Assembly (NCBI GenBank): GCA_035610365.1
Contig: CM069433.1
Location: forward strand, 129,164,545-129,228,544
Direction of reading: 5' to 3'
Length of the DNA: 64,000 bases
From: Aquatica leii
Lineage: Eukaryota; Arthropoda; Insecta; Coleoptera; Lampyridae
The notes under the pieces are model-generated. The model made no database searches. It saw only the letters and a list, made by a program, of their open reading frames with translations, and had not been told where the DNA came from. Made by a program: the position numbers and the translations under genes. Numbering within the stretch: position 1 is the stretch's first letter; each line of letters starts with the position of its first letter. Shown piece by piece: positions 46,091 to 57,475 of the stretch.

Positions 46091-49000
46091 TAAACCTAAA
46101 CAAAATAAAATAGTGTTCAAAACCAAAACGATGTAAACCAAAAAATTAACACAATTGAGATCTTGTTATCTTGTCTTTTATACTGGCTAATACTTTCTAA
46201 TATTTAAAAGAAAACCTACTATGATTACTAGCAGTTAAATAAATTTTCCGAATAGTTTAATTAAGTATGTTATAATTACAAAGGTCTATTTACTTTACGC
46301 TTAGTAATTATGCGTTTTTTACTTTGGAATGTTATTCTTACTTTACTAACAATTTGTAAATCTTGTAAGTGCTAGCAATTAAAGCTAATTTATTGAATCT
46401 ACGCCAAACTCTAATTGATTCTATTTGTGTAACCCCTAGATAATTGGGAAGAGGAATGAATAACTAGAACTTTATGTTAAAATTGACTTGATGTATAGAC
46501 TTAATTTGTTGCTAAAAAATTTAATGCAATTATAGAATTAAAGGAAACATCGTTTTTCAATTTTTATATTATTAAGATGGTTTTTCAACAGTTGTAATGT
46601 GTAAATTTCACTTTTACAATTTTTTTAGTTATTCAATAACACATTACTTTTAGTTTTCCTTTATTTTTTATTCAATTCAAGTTTAAGTATATTAACTAAA
46701 TTCTTATATTTCATTATTGGTTTAATTTATATACTTTTTAGTAAGAAATTTTAAGTCTGATCTACGTAGGTTTTTAGAATATTAAGAGAGTTTGCAAGAT
46801 TTATTAGAGAACGAGTTGTTTAGTGTTATAATTTATAGGATTTTTTAGTGTTTACAGACAAAGCTGTAAAGGTTTTTCTTTGTCACTTATCCTGTTGTGA
46901 AACCAAAAGTTTACGATCTTTACGTGCATCTATATATAGATGCGCGTTAAAATAAACGTTATACTATAAAGTTTATTTAATGCAGTGTTGCTTAAAATCC
47001 TAAATCAAAAGTTTATCTTTTCAAAACAAATAAAATTATATTTTAAAACTCAGCATTTGTAATTAAATTGTTGCATTATCCTCATAATACATTACTTAAG
47101 TTGTTATGTAAAATGAAATCTTATTTATTTTATGTTTTAAATTGACAAAACTAAGCAAATAGCATGTTTAAAAAACTTTTATTTTGCTTTCATTAAAAAT
47201 CAAATAGTTAAATGTATTTTATTAATACAGTCTTAGACAGTTAGTCAATATTTGTGTGCATGTTTTTTTGCGTTTTAGTTTTTATTTGCAACGACTTAAG
47301 TGTCAGTTTAAATCCTTCGGGAATTTATTTTCTTTAAAATAAATTAAAAAAGTCAACGTTGTCACTGTTATCTAATCTATTTTTACAACGCTTACTGTTT
47401 TTAGGTTTCAGTTAAATGTGTAAAAAATTTTCTATTGCGTATTAAATATGTCTCGTAATTTTTGTTTAGGTTTAAAAACATACAGTTTTTCCTCACTTAT
47501 CCTTATCATTATACACATAAATTATAGATACAAAAGTAACTTGGAAAACTGCGAAACATTTTTATTTTATAAATATTAGTAAGTAACTATTAATGCTACT
47601 GTCTGTTTTAATTGTTGGTTTTTAATATTTTTTTTAAATTTTATTCTTAGTAAACGATAAATTTTATATTAAGTACAAACTACACGAGTACAATAAAATT
47701 ATAAATGATAAATACAATTAAATAGAACAAACAATTTTAGTAAGCGTTTTCGATCATAAATTGTTCCAATTAATTAAAATACAATACTATAAATAGTGTT
47801 CGTAGTATTATAACACAATTCTCGCTTCTGGTAGTAAAACGTCATAAACTTTCCAAAAGAAATAAAGTAGAACTTGGAAATTTTAAGTTTACTAATAAAT
47901 CACAAAATACAGTAATGCTTAAATAATGTTGTTTCCGTTCTATTTTCTAGTCAAGAACTTTAATAAAAGCTTTTATTGCTGTTTGAAATCATATTTAATT
48001 TTGTCTATTACTGACCTCAACATAGTAAAAAGCTACATATATGGTTTCTACTAGTAGATAATCATTTACAATTTTTTTTGTTTGAGTTTTTTGCGTAAAG
48101 TTGTTCCTGCTTAATTTATTGATTAAAAACTTTTTTTTAAATTTAAGTTTACAAGAAATAAATTAAAAGATGTTAATAAAAACAACCGTTTTTGTAAAAC
48201 TACTGTATGCAAAATAAAATTTTATAGAAGATTTTTAAATGTCACAAATTTTTATTTAAAAAATAAAGTTTAGATACACACCCAAAAAATTGTTATTACA
48301 CGAAAAATTGTGTTTGCTTTAGTTTTAATTTCAGTTGTGATAGTTTTTTATAAAAAAATAAAAGATTTGTCGCATCAGTTTTGTCAAACTTTTTAAATAT
48401 CTATGTTTTGTAACGTTTTAATTAGTGTCGCTATTTCTGCTTACGAACTTGCGTTGATCATAACTTATGTAAACGTTTAATACGTGATTAAATTAAAATA
48501 TAAATAAAATATATATAAAATATAGCATCTACAAGCGTCTGAACGTGTTTAGCAATTGGAAAAGTACGATAACGTGTATTTATCATAAGTGGTGCCCTAA
48601 AAAAGTGTTTTACTATTATTTATCAACTGTTTTACTAAAAGCAACTCAATTCAGATTGCAATTTAGAGCAAGTCGATGGCTTAGTGCACAAATGTGCTAA
48701 GTGTAGTTTTTGCCTAAATTGGGTTATCTCATATATCTAAACCTAAGTTTTCATATACACAAATGTACTAAGTAATATTTAGCATAATTTAGCCTGTAGC
48801 GTCATCTACCATTTGTGGTTATTACTTACAGATTACAGATTTCTAGACCTTATATGTTTATTACGATCTTCGACCACTTAACACATTTGTGTTATAAATA
48901 AAAAGAGGTTAGGTTATCAGCTGTAAATATTTACCGAAAAGTAATTAGTTTAAGTCTATTTTAAACTGTTATAGCCTAAAATGACATCAATTCTTAGTAT

Positions 49001-50258
49001 GGTGTTAGTCAAAAATGCAGATAAAACTCTCTTTATCTACCACGCAGTAATGGTAATTTCTTAAAATTTTCAAATTATATTTTAATCCCAAAAACTTTAC
49101 ACAACCGTTCAAAATAATGCAGAGGTTTCCAAGCAAGAGATAAATATAATTTCTACCTTATTGTATCAAAAATAGCTACAGAATTAATTTAAAAAAAAGT
49201 GGATTGTCTTTCCGACTTATTCGAGCATTTAATTATTTGAATAAGAGCCTTCAAGGTAGGGATGAAACGGTCATTACTGCTAAAGGCAAAATCCATGGCT
49301 TCACAAAAAAATAAACTTGTGCTCATCATTCATAAATCAAAACAACACTAGGCCAAGGTAGATCATCATCCGTTTTTAAATTCAGCTATATAGATGAGGC
49401 ATGTTTGGGAACCAACTTAAAAGAAATTGCACTTAGAATTCAAGTGTGTTAATTTGTATACTTTTTGGCTAAAAATAAATCAGAATATCCAGAATTAACT
49501 ACAAAAGCTTTAAAGTGTGAGCTGACGTTTTAGTCAATGGCCCAAATAAAAAGCAAGCAGAGAAATCACCTAAATTTAGAAAATGTTTTAGTTTTATGTG
49601 TGTCAAAAAAAGATTCGCGATGGGAGAAATTAGTTAACTAAAAACAGGCGCAAATTTAATATGAGCTGTTAATGCAATTATTCTTTATATACCAGTATTT
49701 GTTACTAATGTTTCCATTTCCACAGTTAATTCTTGAAATATATATGCTTACCATAAGATTATTACAATCAATGTTTATATTTGGTTACACGCAATATCTT
49801 TTAAAATTTACGTTTTAGATCTAAAATAAAAAATGCGTTTTATTAAAAAAATATGACGTTAAATAATATAATTTATATTTTGGTGGATTTTTTATGTATA
49901 AGCATTTTTTTAGATTCATTTTAACTAATTAATACAATTTTTCTGCTAAGCGAACAAAAATCAAATAAGTAACTAAAAACATATATATAACAGGTAAAGA
50001 AATGTGACAACGTTAATTTTGAAATAAAATATAAAAAAAGATTAAATTTTGTAATTTAAGATTATAGCTGACATTGCATGTTTTTACTTTAGCACAAATA
50101 AGTAATAAATTAAAGTTGATATTAAATTTTGCGGTATATTTTAACAGTACGAAGTATGTGAGTCTTAATGTTTTTACCAAACAGCAAGCAAATAAAATTG
50201 TTTTTAGAGTCTGTACCTTAAGTTTATATAATGAAAAATTCAGAAAGGCATTTACATG

Positions 50259-50457
50259 TGTAGGCGCTTTTCTTAATTATATTTTAAAAGAAGTAAACGC
50301 CTTTGTGTATAATTTATACTTTACTTTCATAGCAGCTTTAGTGGACTGTGTACACTTTTACAATTGTTAACAAAATTTCTATTGCGCTTGTTCTTTGATA
50401 ACAAACTTTAAATTGCGCTGTATTATGTGTTGCCTATTAACATTGACATTAAATACA
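50259..50457 (-). repeat. 3' LTR of the BEL/Pao element
   Basis: 199 bp. On the minus strand it starts TGTATTTAATGTCAATG and ends GCGCCTACA. It reads as identical to 56057-56255. Flanked on the left by ACATG. Confidence 0.92.
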
Positions 50458-50470
50458 TACTCCCCATCTT
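50458..50470 (-). other. Polypurine tract of the BEL/Pao element
   Basis: Minus-strand AAGATGGGGAGTA directly before the 3' LTR, the expected primer site for plus-strand DNA synthesis. Confidence 0.65.
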
Positions 50471-50657
50471 GAAAAAACTATTTCTTTCAACACACATCAA
50501 CAAAATTCTAATAAATTCCAACAAGCATATAAATTCACAAATGATATAAATTAAATTAATTCAAACATGTTACTAATAATGCTAAAATAATACAAACATA
50601 AGCAAATTATTATTCTGTTTAAACGAATTAACTTTATTATTCTAAATAACTTCAAAC

Positions 50658-52709
50658 TTAATCACTCAACGGAAGTGCGCACATCTTTGACACAGCACGC
50701 TTGTACGTAGTACCGTTTGATGTTTTCACGGAAACAACTCGTACAATTCCATCGACGCCAGGGTGTAGTTCAACAACTCTGCCCATTTTCCATTTCAACG
50801 GTGGCTGGTTATCATCTTTGAGTACTACCAATGTGTCTATTGCAATGTTTCGCTGATTAACCTTCCATTTTGATCTTTGCTGCAGCTCACTAACGTACTC
50901 TTTTGCCCATCTATTCCAGAAGTGCCGTTTAATTTGCTGAATCCTCTGGTATATAGAAGCTCGGTGTTCGGGAATGAGTATAACATCTGGGTCTACGACG
51001 TCTACCAATGATCTTCCTATAAGCAAGTGAGCGGGAGAAACGGGTGTACAATCATTAGGATCACAAGATGAAGGGTACAATGGGCGCGAGTTTAAAACAC
51101 TTTCTATTTGAACTAACAGTGTATAAAATTGCTCAAACGTTAGTAATGCATTAGCAGTTACTCTTTTCAAATGAAATTTTGCAGATTTTATACCTGATTC
51201 CCACAAACTACCCATGAACGGACTATAGCTAGGAATAAATTTCCAATTAATATTTTCTTTTGTTAATTTACTTTCTAAAGCATTTGAGTTTTCTTTCATG
51301 AAATGCCCTAACTCTCTTAACTCATTGTTTGCACCTATAAAATTAGTTCCATTATCAGAGAAAATTGAATTAGGTTTTCCTCTGCGAGCAACAAAACGTC
51401 TAAGAGTAGCTATAAAGCAGTCTGCGGTAAGATCGGTTGCGGCCTCTAAATGAACAGCTTTGGTGGAGAAGCACACAAATAAACAAATATAGCATTTTGA
51501 TAATTTTGCTCCTCTACCCATTTTATTTTTTATTAAAATTGGCCCACCATAATCTACGCCAGTATTTATAAATGGAAAACCCTCATCAAAACGCTGTGCA
51601 GGTAATTCGCCCATAATCGGATTTATGATCCGAGGCTTTGCTCTGAAACATTTTATGCATTGCCTCGTGATTTTACGCGCTAAATTTCTACCCTTTAACG
51701 GCCAAAATAATCTTTTTACGGATGCTAACAAGTGCTGGGGACCAGCATGAAGTAACGCTTCGTGTTCCTCGCGAAATATTAGTTCAGTTAAATGATGACA
51801 CCCAGGTAACAACATTGGATGTTTTTTATTGTACGAATATTTTGACAAACGCAATCGTCCGCCTACCCTTAACACACCGTTGTTGTCAACAAATGGAGTT
51901 AAGCTTGCCAGTTTACTCCCTTTTGATACTGATTTATTTTTGCTCAACAATATTAACTCGTCTGCAAAACACTCGCGTTGCACCATTTTAATTAAAACTA
52001 TTAAAGCGTCACGTAATTCATATAATGAGATGGATCCATATTTTCGATCTTTAACATCAACTCTGCAGTTTTTTGCAAATCTCAAACAATAGGCTACTCG
52101 TAATTTTAATCTATAAATACGCGAAAAATTTTCAATGCGTATTACTTTAAGTTCTGGAACGTTCAACGTGCATGTTTTTATAAGTTTAATTTCCGGTAAC
52201 TTTACTTCGCGTATAACGTTTGCAGGCCAATATTGCTCATTCTTAAGCCAATGAGGGCCCTTCCACCATAATTCTGCGTTACTAATCATAGCTGGACTAA
52301 TACCTCGCGACAAAAGATCGGCTGGATTTTCTTTTGACGATATATGTCGCCATTCGTGCTTTAATTTTAAACTTTGTATCTCGACTACTCTATTACTCAC
52401 AAACGGTTTTAATAAATGTGGCATTGTTCTTAACCATCCTAACACTATGGTAGAATCTGTCCATAAAATACACCTTTCGAATTCCAAAATTGAAGCCGCA
52501 TTAATTATAGTGTTGATTAATCGAATTAAAATTAATGCACCACAAAGTTCTAACTTTGGAATTGTCAACGATTTTAACGGCGCTACTTTAGCTTTAGAAC
52601 ACAAAATGCTTATTTTAATGTTTCCGTTTTTACCGATAGTTCTTAGATAAACGCAACCACCGTAACATTTCTCGCTTGCATCTGAAAACCCATGCAATTC
52701 GACCTTATA
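50658..52709 (-). CDS. BEL/Pao pol, second part: RNase H, integrase, C-terminal DUF5641
   Basis: This continues the upstream frame beyond the TAA at 52710-52712. Counting from HGFSDAS: RNase H has Asp in GFSDASEKCYGG (about residue 6), Glu in KLELCGA (50) and Asp in WTDST (81). The integrase zinc region has His in HHLTELIF/LLHAGPQH (about 301-322) and Cys pair CIKC (347-350). The integrase catalytic triad is Asp in GVDYGGP (382), Asp in FSDNGTNF (448) and Glu in GSLWESGIK (500). The C-terminal DUF5641-type domain (HFWNRWAKEY, WKMGRVVELHPG, KRAVSKMCALPL) ends at the stop near 50658. All catalytic residues are present. No methionine start is expected, since this part is translated as a polyprotein with the upstream ORF. 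Confidence 0.88.
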   Translation of the reverse strand, partial: YKVELHGFSDASEKCYGGCVYLRTIGKNGNIKISILCSKAKVAPLKSLTIPKLELCGALILIRLINTIINAASILEFERCILWTDSTIVLGWLRTMPHLLKPFVSNRVVEIQSLKLKHEWRHISSKENPADLLSRGISPAMISNAELWWKGPHWLKNEQYWPANVIREVKLPEIKLIKTCTLNVPELKVIRIENFSRIYRLKLRVAYCLRFAKNCRVDVKDRKYGSISLYELRDALIVLIKMVQRECFADELILLSKNKSVSKGSKLASLTPFVDNNGVLRVGGRLRLSKYSYNKKHPMLLPGCHHLTELIFREEHEALLHAGPQHLLASVKRLFWPLKGRNLARKITRQCIKCFRAKPRIINPIMGELPAQRFDEGFPFINTGVDYGGPILIKNKMGRGAKLSKCYICLFVCFSTKAVHLEAATDLTADCFIATLRRFVARRGKPNSIFSDNGTNFIGANNELRELGHFMKENSNALESKLTKENINWKFIPSYSPFMGSLWESGIKSAKFHLKRVTANALLTFEQFYTLLVQIESVLNSRPLYPSSCDPNDCTPVSPAHLLIGRSLVDVVDPDVILIPEHRASIYQRIQQIKRHFWNRWAKEYVSELQQRSKWKVNQRNIAIDTLVVLKDDNQPPLKWKMGRVVELHPGVDGIVRVVSVKTSNGTTYKRAVSKMCALPLSD

Positions 52710-55700
52710 TTAATCTTGTATTGTCGCGAAACGCGGGATACTTAAATTATTTATCTCGCTAATTTCATTTTCAAACTGACGCCAAATCTTACTTACTTCA
52801 TCAGGAAGTGGTTCATCCCAATTAGTTTTTAATAACCACAACTGTTGCAATAATATTTTTGCTACAACAATAGTAGGACTAATCAATCCTAGCGGATCGT
52901 ATATTTGCGATATTCGCGAAAGAATAATTCTTTTCGTAATTGGTTTATTCAAATCATTATTTAATTTAACGTTGTACATTAGATTATCTGTTCCGCTTGC
53001 CCAAACTAAACCTAACGTTTTAGTAAGTTCGTTTTGCCCAAACAAGAAAACATTATCAGAGGTTTCTTCTAATCCAAGACCCTTAAAAATTGATAAATCA
53101 TTTGAATTCCATTTTCTCAATTGAAAACACCCACTCGCTAATATACTTGAAACTCTTTTACATATGTGAATCGCGCCATTTAATGAGTCGGACCCATACA
53201 AAAAATCGTCTACATAAAAACCATGAGCTATGGCATTCGCGATGTCTTGTTCGATTGCTTCTACTTCTCGGCCTAACTGCTGCATACTGCGTATAGCAAG
53301 GTACGAACCCGATACTGTGCCATATGTGACTCTAGTTAATTCGTATGTTTTTAACGAGTCAGAAGGAGATTCCCTCCAAACTATGCGCTGTAATGGCCAC
53401 TGTGACTTATCAATTTCTACTTGTCGATACATCTTTTGAACATCGGCAGTTATTACATATGCAAACAATCTGAACCGTAAAATTATTGAAAACAAACTAT
53501 CCTGAATGACAGGTCCGCACATTTGTAGATCATTTAATGAATATCCGGAAGTCGTCTTTGCCGACGCATCGAATACTACACGTAATTTTGTAGTCGTGTG
53601 ATCGTTCCGTATAACACAGTGATGAGGATAATAATACGTAATTAAATCTGTTTCTTTTACATATTCGGTTACTTCTTTCATATGATTTAAATTTTCATAT
53701 TCGCGCATGAAATCTCGATACTGTTCCTTTACCTTATTATTTAATTGTAACTTGCGTTCTAAAGAAAAAAATCTGCGAACTGCTTGCTCGCGACTTTCAC
53801 CTAACTTATCTAATGAATCTTTAAACGGGATTTTGACAACAAATCTACCACTTACACCGCGATTGGTATTTTCATTAAAATGTTTTTCGCACGCGACTTC
53901 TTCAGGAGATAAAATGTTATTAGTTGGAATATTTTCTATTTCCCAAAAGGCTGCTAATTGATCTTGAACATCCGTATTCAACGCCATGTTACATATTATT
54001 TCATTTCTCGTACTACTTTCAAATTCAAACGAACCGGCTACTATGTATCCTAAATGCGTATTTTGTAAAATGATTGTACCTACACCGATATCGTGACGAC
54101 CATCTATCAATAGCGAATAAAATAAGTTTGCGCCTAATAATATTTCTATTTTATCCGGTATGTGAAAATTCGGATCCGCTAATTTAATATCTTTATTAAT
54201 TTTAAACTGAGAACGTGGAAGTATTGCGCTAGGTAATTTGCCCGTAATATTCTTTACAACTAAACATCGAATATTAATTTCATAATTACTAACATTTGAG
54301 CGCATGTTTACTTCGCATTCATAATTAGTTCGCGACATAGAATCATTTACTCCAGCGATTGCAGTATTAACACGTTTTAAATCTAATTGTAACCGTTTAG
54401 CCAAATCTTCGGTTAGAAAACATGCTTGAGATCCTGAATCTAAAATTGCTCTAGTTTTATGAATCCTACCGTTTTTATCGAGAACTAAAACTCTAGCTGT
54501 TGCCAATATAACTTCATTACATAACAAATTTGCCGCGGTGAGAGACGTTACCGTTTCAACTTGATTCGATATCGCTGCGTTACCGATCTCACCTTGTGTT
54601 TTACTAACATTATTTTTAACTTTATCGTAATCATGTAGCAGATGATTATGCCAACCCTTACATACTGTACAAGAAACGCGACATTTTCGTGAAATGTGTC
54701 CCGACTTTAAACATTTCCAACATAAACGAAGTTCACGTACCTTATTAAATCTATCTGCTAAAGAAAGTTTTGCGAATTCTTTACACGACGCTACTTCATG
54801 CTGAGCACCACACATGCATTGTTTGGTTTCAGCAACGAAACTTCTAATAGTTGACTTAACATGCCACTTGCCCCTGTTAGCATCAACGGTTTCTAGAAGA
54901 TCGGCTCTTGCTTTAGCAAACGCGTAAAAAATTTCCAACGACGGTTTTGCAAAATTAATTTTATGTTCTTCCCATGCTTTAAGAGAATTTGAATCTACCT
55001 TTTGTGATAACAAATACAAAATTAAAGTGTCCCAATATTGCGTAGGTTCATTTAAAATTTCTAATGAGCGCAAATGCTTAGAAACCTCGTCAATTAATTT
55101 TCTTAGCGATTTCGCGGATTCTTTTACAACCGATTCTATATTGAATAAAGCATGCACATGGTTATGAACTAATAATCTTTTGTTATCATATCGTTCACAT
55201 AAAGTTTTATACGCAATTTCGTAACCTTGTGCAGTAAATTCAATAAATTTGATTACCTGCGCCGCTTCTCCTTTAAGTGCTTGTTTTAAATAATGAAACT
55301 TATGAATATTATCAATTTGTTCATTTAGATGTATTAACGATTCAAATGTACTTTTAAATTCAAGCCAAAACTCAATCTTACCATCAAACTCAGGTGCTTT
55401 AATAGCTGGCATCTTAAACGAATTTTGCATTTTATTCTCGTCATTAACAACAACTGCTTTAGCTTGTTGGTCTGTTACATGATCTAATAATATGCCCTTT
55501 GCACAACCGTAAAGCAACATGTATTCATTTTCAAAAACTTCTCTTTCGTTAATTTGTACATTTAACTCATCAGAACTAACAAACGTTTCGATTTGTTTTT
55601 GCACATTATCAAATTCATGTAACAATCCGTCCATGCGTGTAACCCTTTGCTTTAAAGTTTCTAATTCTGCATTATTAAGATTTAAATTAGATTTAAGAAT

Positions 55701-55796
55701 ATCTTTGACACCAGTTAAATAGTTTTTAATAGAATCTAACCGTCCCAACAAACTGACCCTTTCTTTAAAAAGCTGCTGTAATTTTTTTTCTGCCAT
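52710..55796 (-). CDS. BEL/Pao gag-protease-reverse transcriptase
   Basis: 1028 codons from ATG 55796. An N-terminal coiled coil (1-75) precedes the DUF1759-type capsid region about 130-290 (APEFDGKIEFWLEFKSTFES). A knuckle region follows: CMCGAQHEVASC (327-338), then CWKCLKSGHISRKC (359-372), then CTVCKGWHNHLLH (376-388). The protease has ARVLVLDKNGR and DSGSQACFLTE (DSG at 453-455). The reverse transcriptase has YYPHHCVIR (721), LRVVFDASA (738-746), ITADVQKMYRQV (Asp 785) and YVDDFL (861-866). The connection to RNase H reads LGLVWASGTDN and SRISQIYDPLGLISP. It ends RFATIQD then TAA (52712-52710), after which the same frame stays open to RNase H. The stop therefore splits a single polyprotein of about 1,710 codons. 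Confidence 0.9.
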   Translation of the reverse strand: MAEKKLQQLFKERVSLLGRLDSIKNYLTGVKDILKSNLNLNNAELETLKQRVTRMDGLLHEFDNVQKQIETFVSSDELNVQINEREVFENEYMLLYGCAKGILLDHVTDQQAKAVVVNDENKMQNSFKMPAIKAPEFDGKIEFWLEFKSTFESLIHLNEQIDNIHKFHYLKQALKGEAAQVIKFIEFTAQGYEIAYKTLCERYDNKRLLVHNHVHALFNIESVVKESAKSLRKLIDEVSKHLRSLEILNEPTQYWDTLILYLLSQKVDSNSLKAWEEHKINFAKPSLEIFYAFAKARADLLETVDANRGKWHVKSTIRSFVAETKQCMCGAQHEVASCKEFAKLSLADRFNKVRELRLCWKCLKSGHISRKCRVSCTVCKGWHNHLLHDYDKVKNNVSKTQGEIGNAAISNQVETVTSLTAANLLCNEVILATARVLVLDKNGRIHKTRAILDSGSQACFLTEDLAKRLQLDLKRVNTAIAGVNDSMSRTNYECEVNMRSNVSNYEINIRCLVVKNITGKLPSAILPRSQFKINKDIKLADPNFHIPDKIEILLGANLFYSLLIDGRHDIGVGTIILQNTHLGYIVAGSFEFESSTRNEIICNMALNTDVQDQLAAFWEIENIPTNNILSPEEVACEKHFNENTNRGVSGRFVVKIPFKDSLDKLGESREQAVRRFFSLERKLQLNNKVKEQYRDFMREYENLNHMKEVTEYVKETDLITYYYPHHCVIRNDHTTTKLRVVFDASAKTTSGYSLNDLQMCGPVIQDSLFSIILRFRLFAYVITADVQKMYRQVEIDKSQWPLQRIVWRESPSDSLKTYELTRVTYGTVSGSYLAIRSMQQLGREVEAIEQDIANAIAHGFYVDDFLYGSDSLNGAIHICKRVSSILASGCFQLRKWNSNDLSIFKGLGLEETSDNVFLFGQNELTKTLGLVWASGTDNLMYNVKLNNDLNKPITKRIILSRISQIYDPLGLISPTIVVAKILLQQLWLLKTNWDEPLPDEVSKIWRQFENEISEINNLSIPRFATIQD

Positions 55797-56033
55797 CGTA
55801 TAACAATTTGAGCAATTTTATGCAATGCAAGATTATACAAATTCCAATAAACACTTTGACCTATTAACACCTGTACTTTATAAATTACAAGGTCTACACA
55901 ACATAAACGATAACAATACAAAGAAAAGGAAGGAAATCGCTCACCTACTTTATCGACTTTTCTCTACATGTGTTTTTAAAATCTTCAATTTGATTTTCTA
56001 CTCATAACGTACAGCATCCAAGCATTCAACATC

Positions 56034-56051
56034 TACGGCTCGTATGGACCA
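56034..56051 (-). other. Primer-binding site candidate of the BEL/Pao element
   Basis: Minus-strand TGGTCCATACGAGCCGTA begins five bases after the 5' LTR end. It starts with TGG, as tRNA 3' ends require. The tRNA was not identified. Confidence 0.6.
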
Positions 56052-56056
56052 AATTA

Positions 56057-56255
56057 TGTAGGCGCTTTTCTTAATTATATTTTAAAAGAAGTAAACGCCT
56101 TTGTGTATAATTTATACTTTACTTTCATAGCAGCTTTAGTGGACTGTGTACACTTTTACAATTGTTAACAAAATTTCTATTGCGCTTGTTCTTTGATAAC
56201 AAACTTTAAATTGCGCTGTATTATGTGTTGCCTATTAACATTGACATTAAATACA
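56057..56255 (-). repeat. 5' LTR of the BEL/Pao element
   Basis: 199 bp, reads as identical to 50259-50457, followed on the right by the duplication ACATG. It should carry the promoter and transcription start. No obvious TATA motif was singled out in this AT-rich sequence. Confidence 0.92.
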
Positions 56256-56260
56256 ACATG

Positions 56261-57475
56261 TATAAGTAGTAAACAAGTGTAAATAACAGTTACAAAAAGC
56301 AATACATTCTATCTAAAATTTTTGTGTGTTTAATCTAATAACAATAATCGTATTATTACAATACATAGAATTACGTTTAATTAAACTACTAGATGCTTTG
56401 AACGTTATGCTTTGATCTGGCAATAAAATCAACAGTACTCTTCACTCTATTTATCCGTACTTTACAGTTTTTTGAATTAATGAATTTTTTGGCTTTAAAT
56501 TTTTTTAATAAATTGTATATTTATTTGTAACTTTTAATTACTTTCAACTTATTAATAAACTATATAAAAAAAAACTTTGATTTTTTTAAACTTTTATTAT
56601 ACAATATTTATACTATAAAAATATATATTTGATTTATATTTACATTAAACGTTTATTTAAGTGCTACTTGATTATAATTATAATATAAGGAAACATTTGA
56701 CCCTTTGAAGTAGTCTGTGCGATTGCAGGATGACACGCATGAACAACCTCGGAGAAATAATGTTTTAGAAGTTACATGCAATTACACATAAATTTACAAA
56801 AATTTAATAATATGTTGTTTATCTCACACCAAAATACTTTTTAGTTTACTCAAAAGTTAGTTGTTCTTTTAACGGCATAAAAATTTTTAGAATTTTTAAT
56901 AGAATAATAAATTCTACTAATAACTAATATTTTAACATAAATTCAAAATCTGTTATAAGTCGGAAGTGTTTCTATATAAGTTGATTTATACATTAAAAAA
57001 CAGTAAATAGTTAAAATTTTGTTTGAAATAACCTATGGCGTAATTTGTTCTCCAACGATCTAAATATTTTGTAACAATTTCAGTACATTAAAACTAAAAA
57101 TGATTTTTTGGATTTAATTTAAAATAATAAATATTTTAGTTATATAACTAGTTGTGCAAAGAGTTACAGTAGTAAAATAAAACTAATAATGAAATGCAAA
57201 GACCATAAATTTAAATTAGATTATATGGGATTCAGGCCTCATATCTTTAAATATATCTTTCTAATTCTAGAAGATTTTAAAGGTATATGTTTGCGTGAAG
57301 TACGTTTTAAACATTTTATAGAGTAAAATTTATGAAAACTATAAAATTTTAACAAGAATTTCAATAACGTCAAACTAGGTATGTTATTTTTAAAAACGTG
57401 CACCGCAATATAAAATTCAAGTGTATAAAATTAACTATATAACTTTGAATTATATTAATAAAAAGTCAAAACCAT
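56261..57475. other. AT-rich spacer
   Basis: No ORF, repeat or RNA gene recognised. Confidence 0.5.

Larger units (their letters stand above)
43811..50253. other. AT-rich stretch, no gene seen
   Basis: 6.4 kb without a convincing ORF. It contains a hammerhead-like motif (44619-44648), a 95-bp tandem duplication (45905-46090), an 18-bp perfect palindrome GCATCTATATATAGATGC (46926-46943), and three related CACAAATGTxCTAAGT-like words near 48690, 48765 and 48880 (the last inverted). 49250-49640 is slightly GC-richer but unassigned. Confidence 0.45.
50254..56260 (-). mobile_element. Complete BEL/Pao LTR retrotransposon, recent insertion
   Basis: Two 199-bp LTRs (50259-50457 and 56057-56255) read as identical base for base. 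They begin TG and end CA and are flanked by a perfect 5-bp duplication ACATG (50254-50258 and 56256-56260). On the minus strand the 5' LTR is followed by a TGG-initiated primer-binding candidate (56051 downward). The 3' LTR is preceded by the purine run AAGATGGGGAG. Gag-pol (55796-50658) is one frame interrupted by a single TAA. There is no envelope gene. Identical LTRs imply insertion too recent for a substitution to fall in 398 bp. Confidence 0.92.

Noticed and set aside
46926-46943. 18-bp perfect palindrome
   Set aside because: Mostly alternating AT sequence and no terminal repeat or operator context. Chance is likely.
50074-50370. 98-codon plus-strand ORF
   Set aside because: It runs from unique flank into the LTR that arrived with the BEL/Pao insertion, so it is accidental.
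51722-53961. Several plus-strand ORFs of 66-89 codons
   Set aside because: Antisense shadows of the BEL/Pao pol frame.
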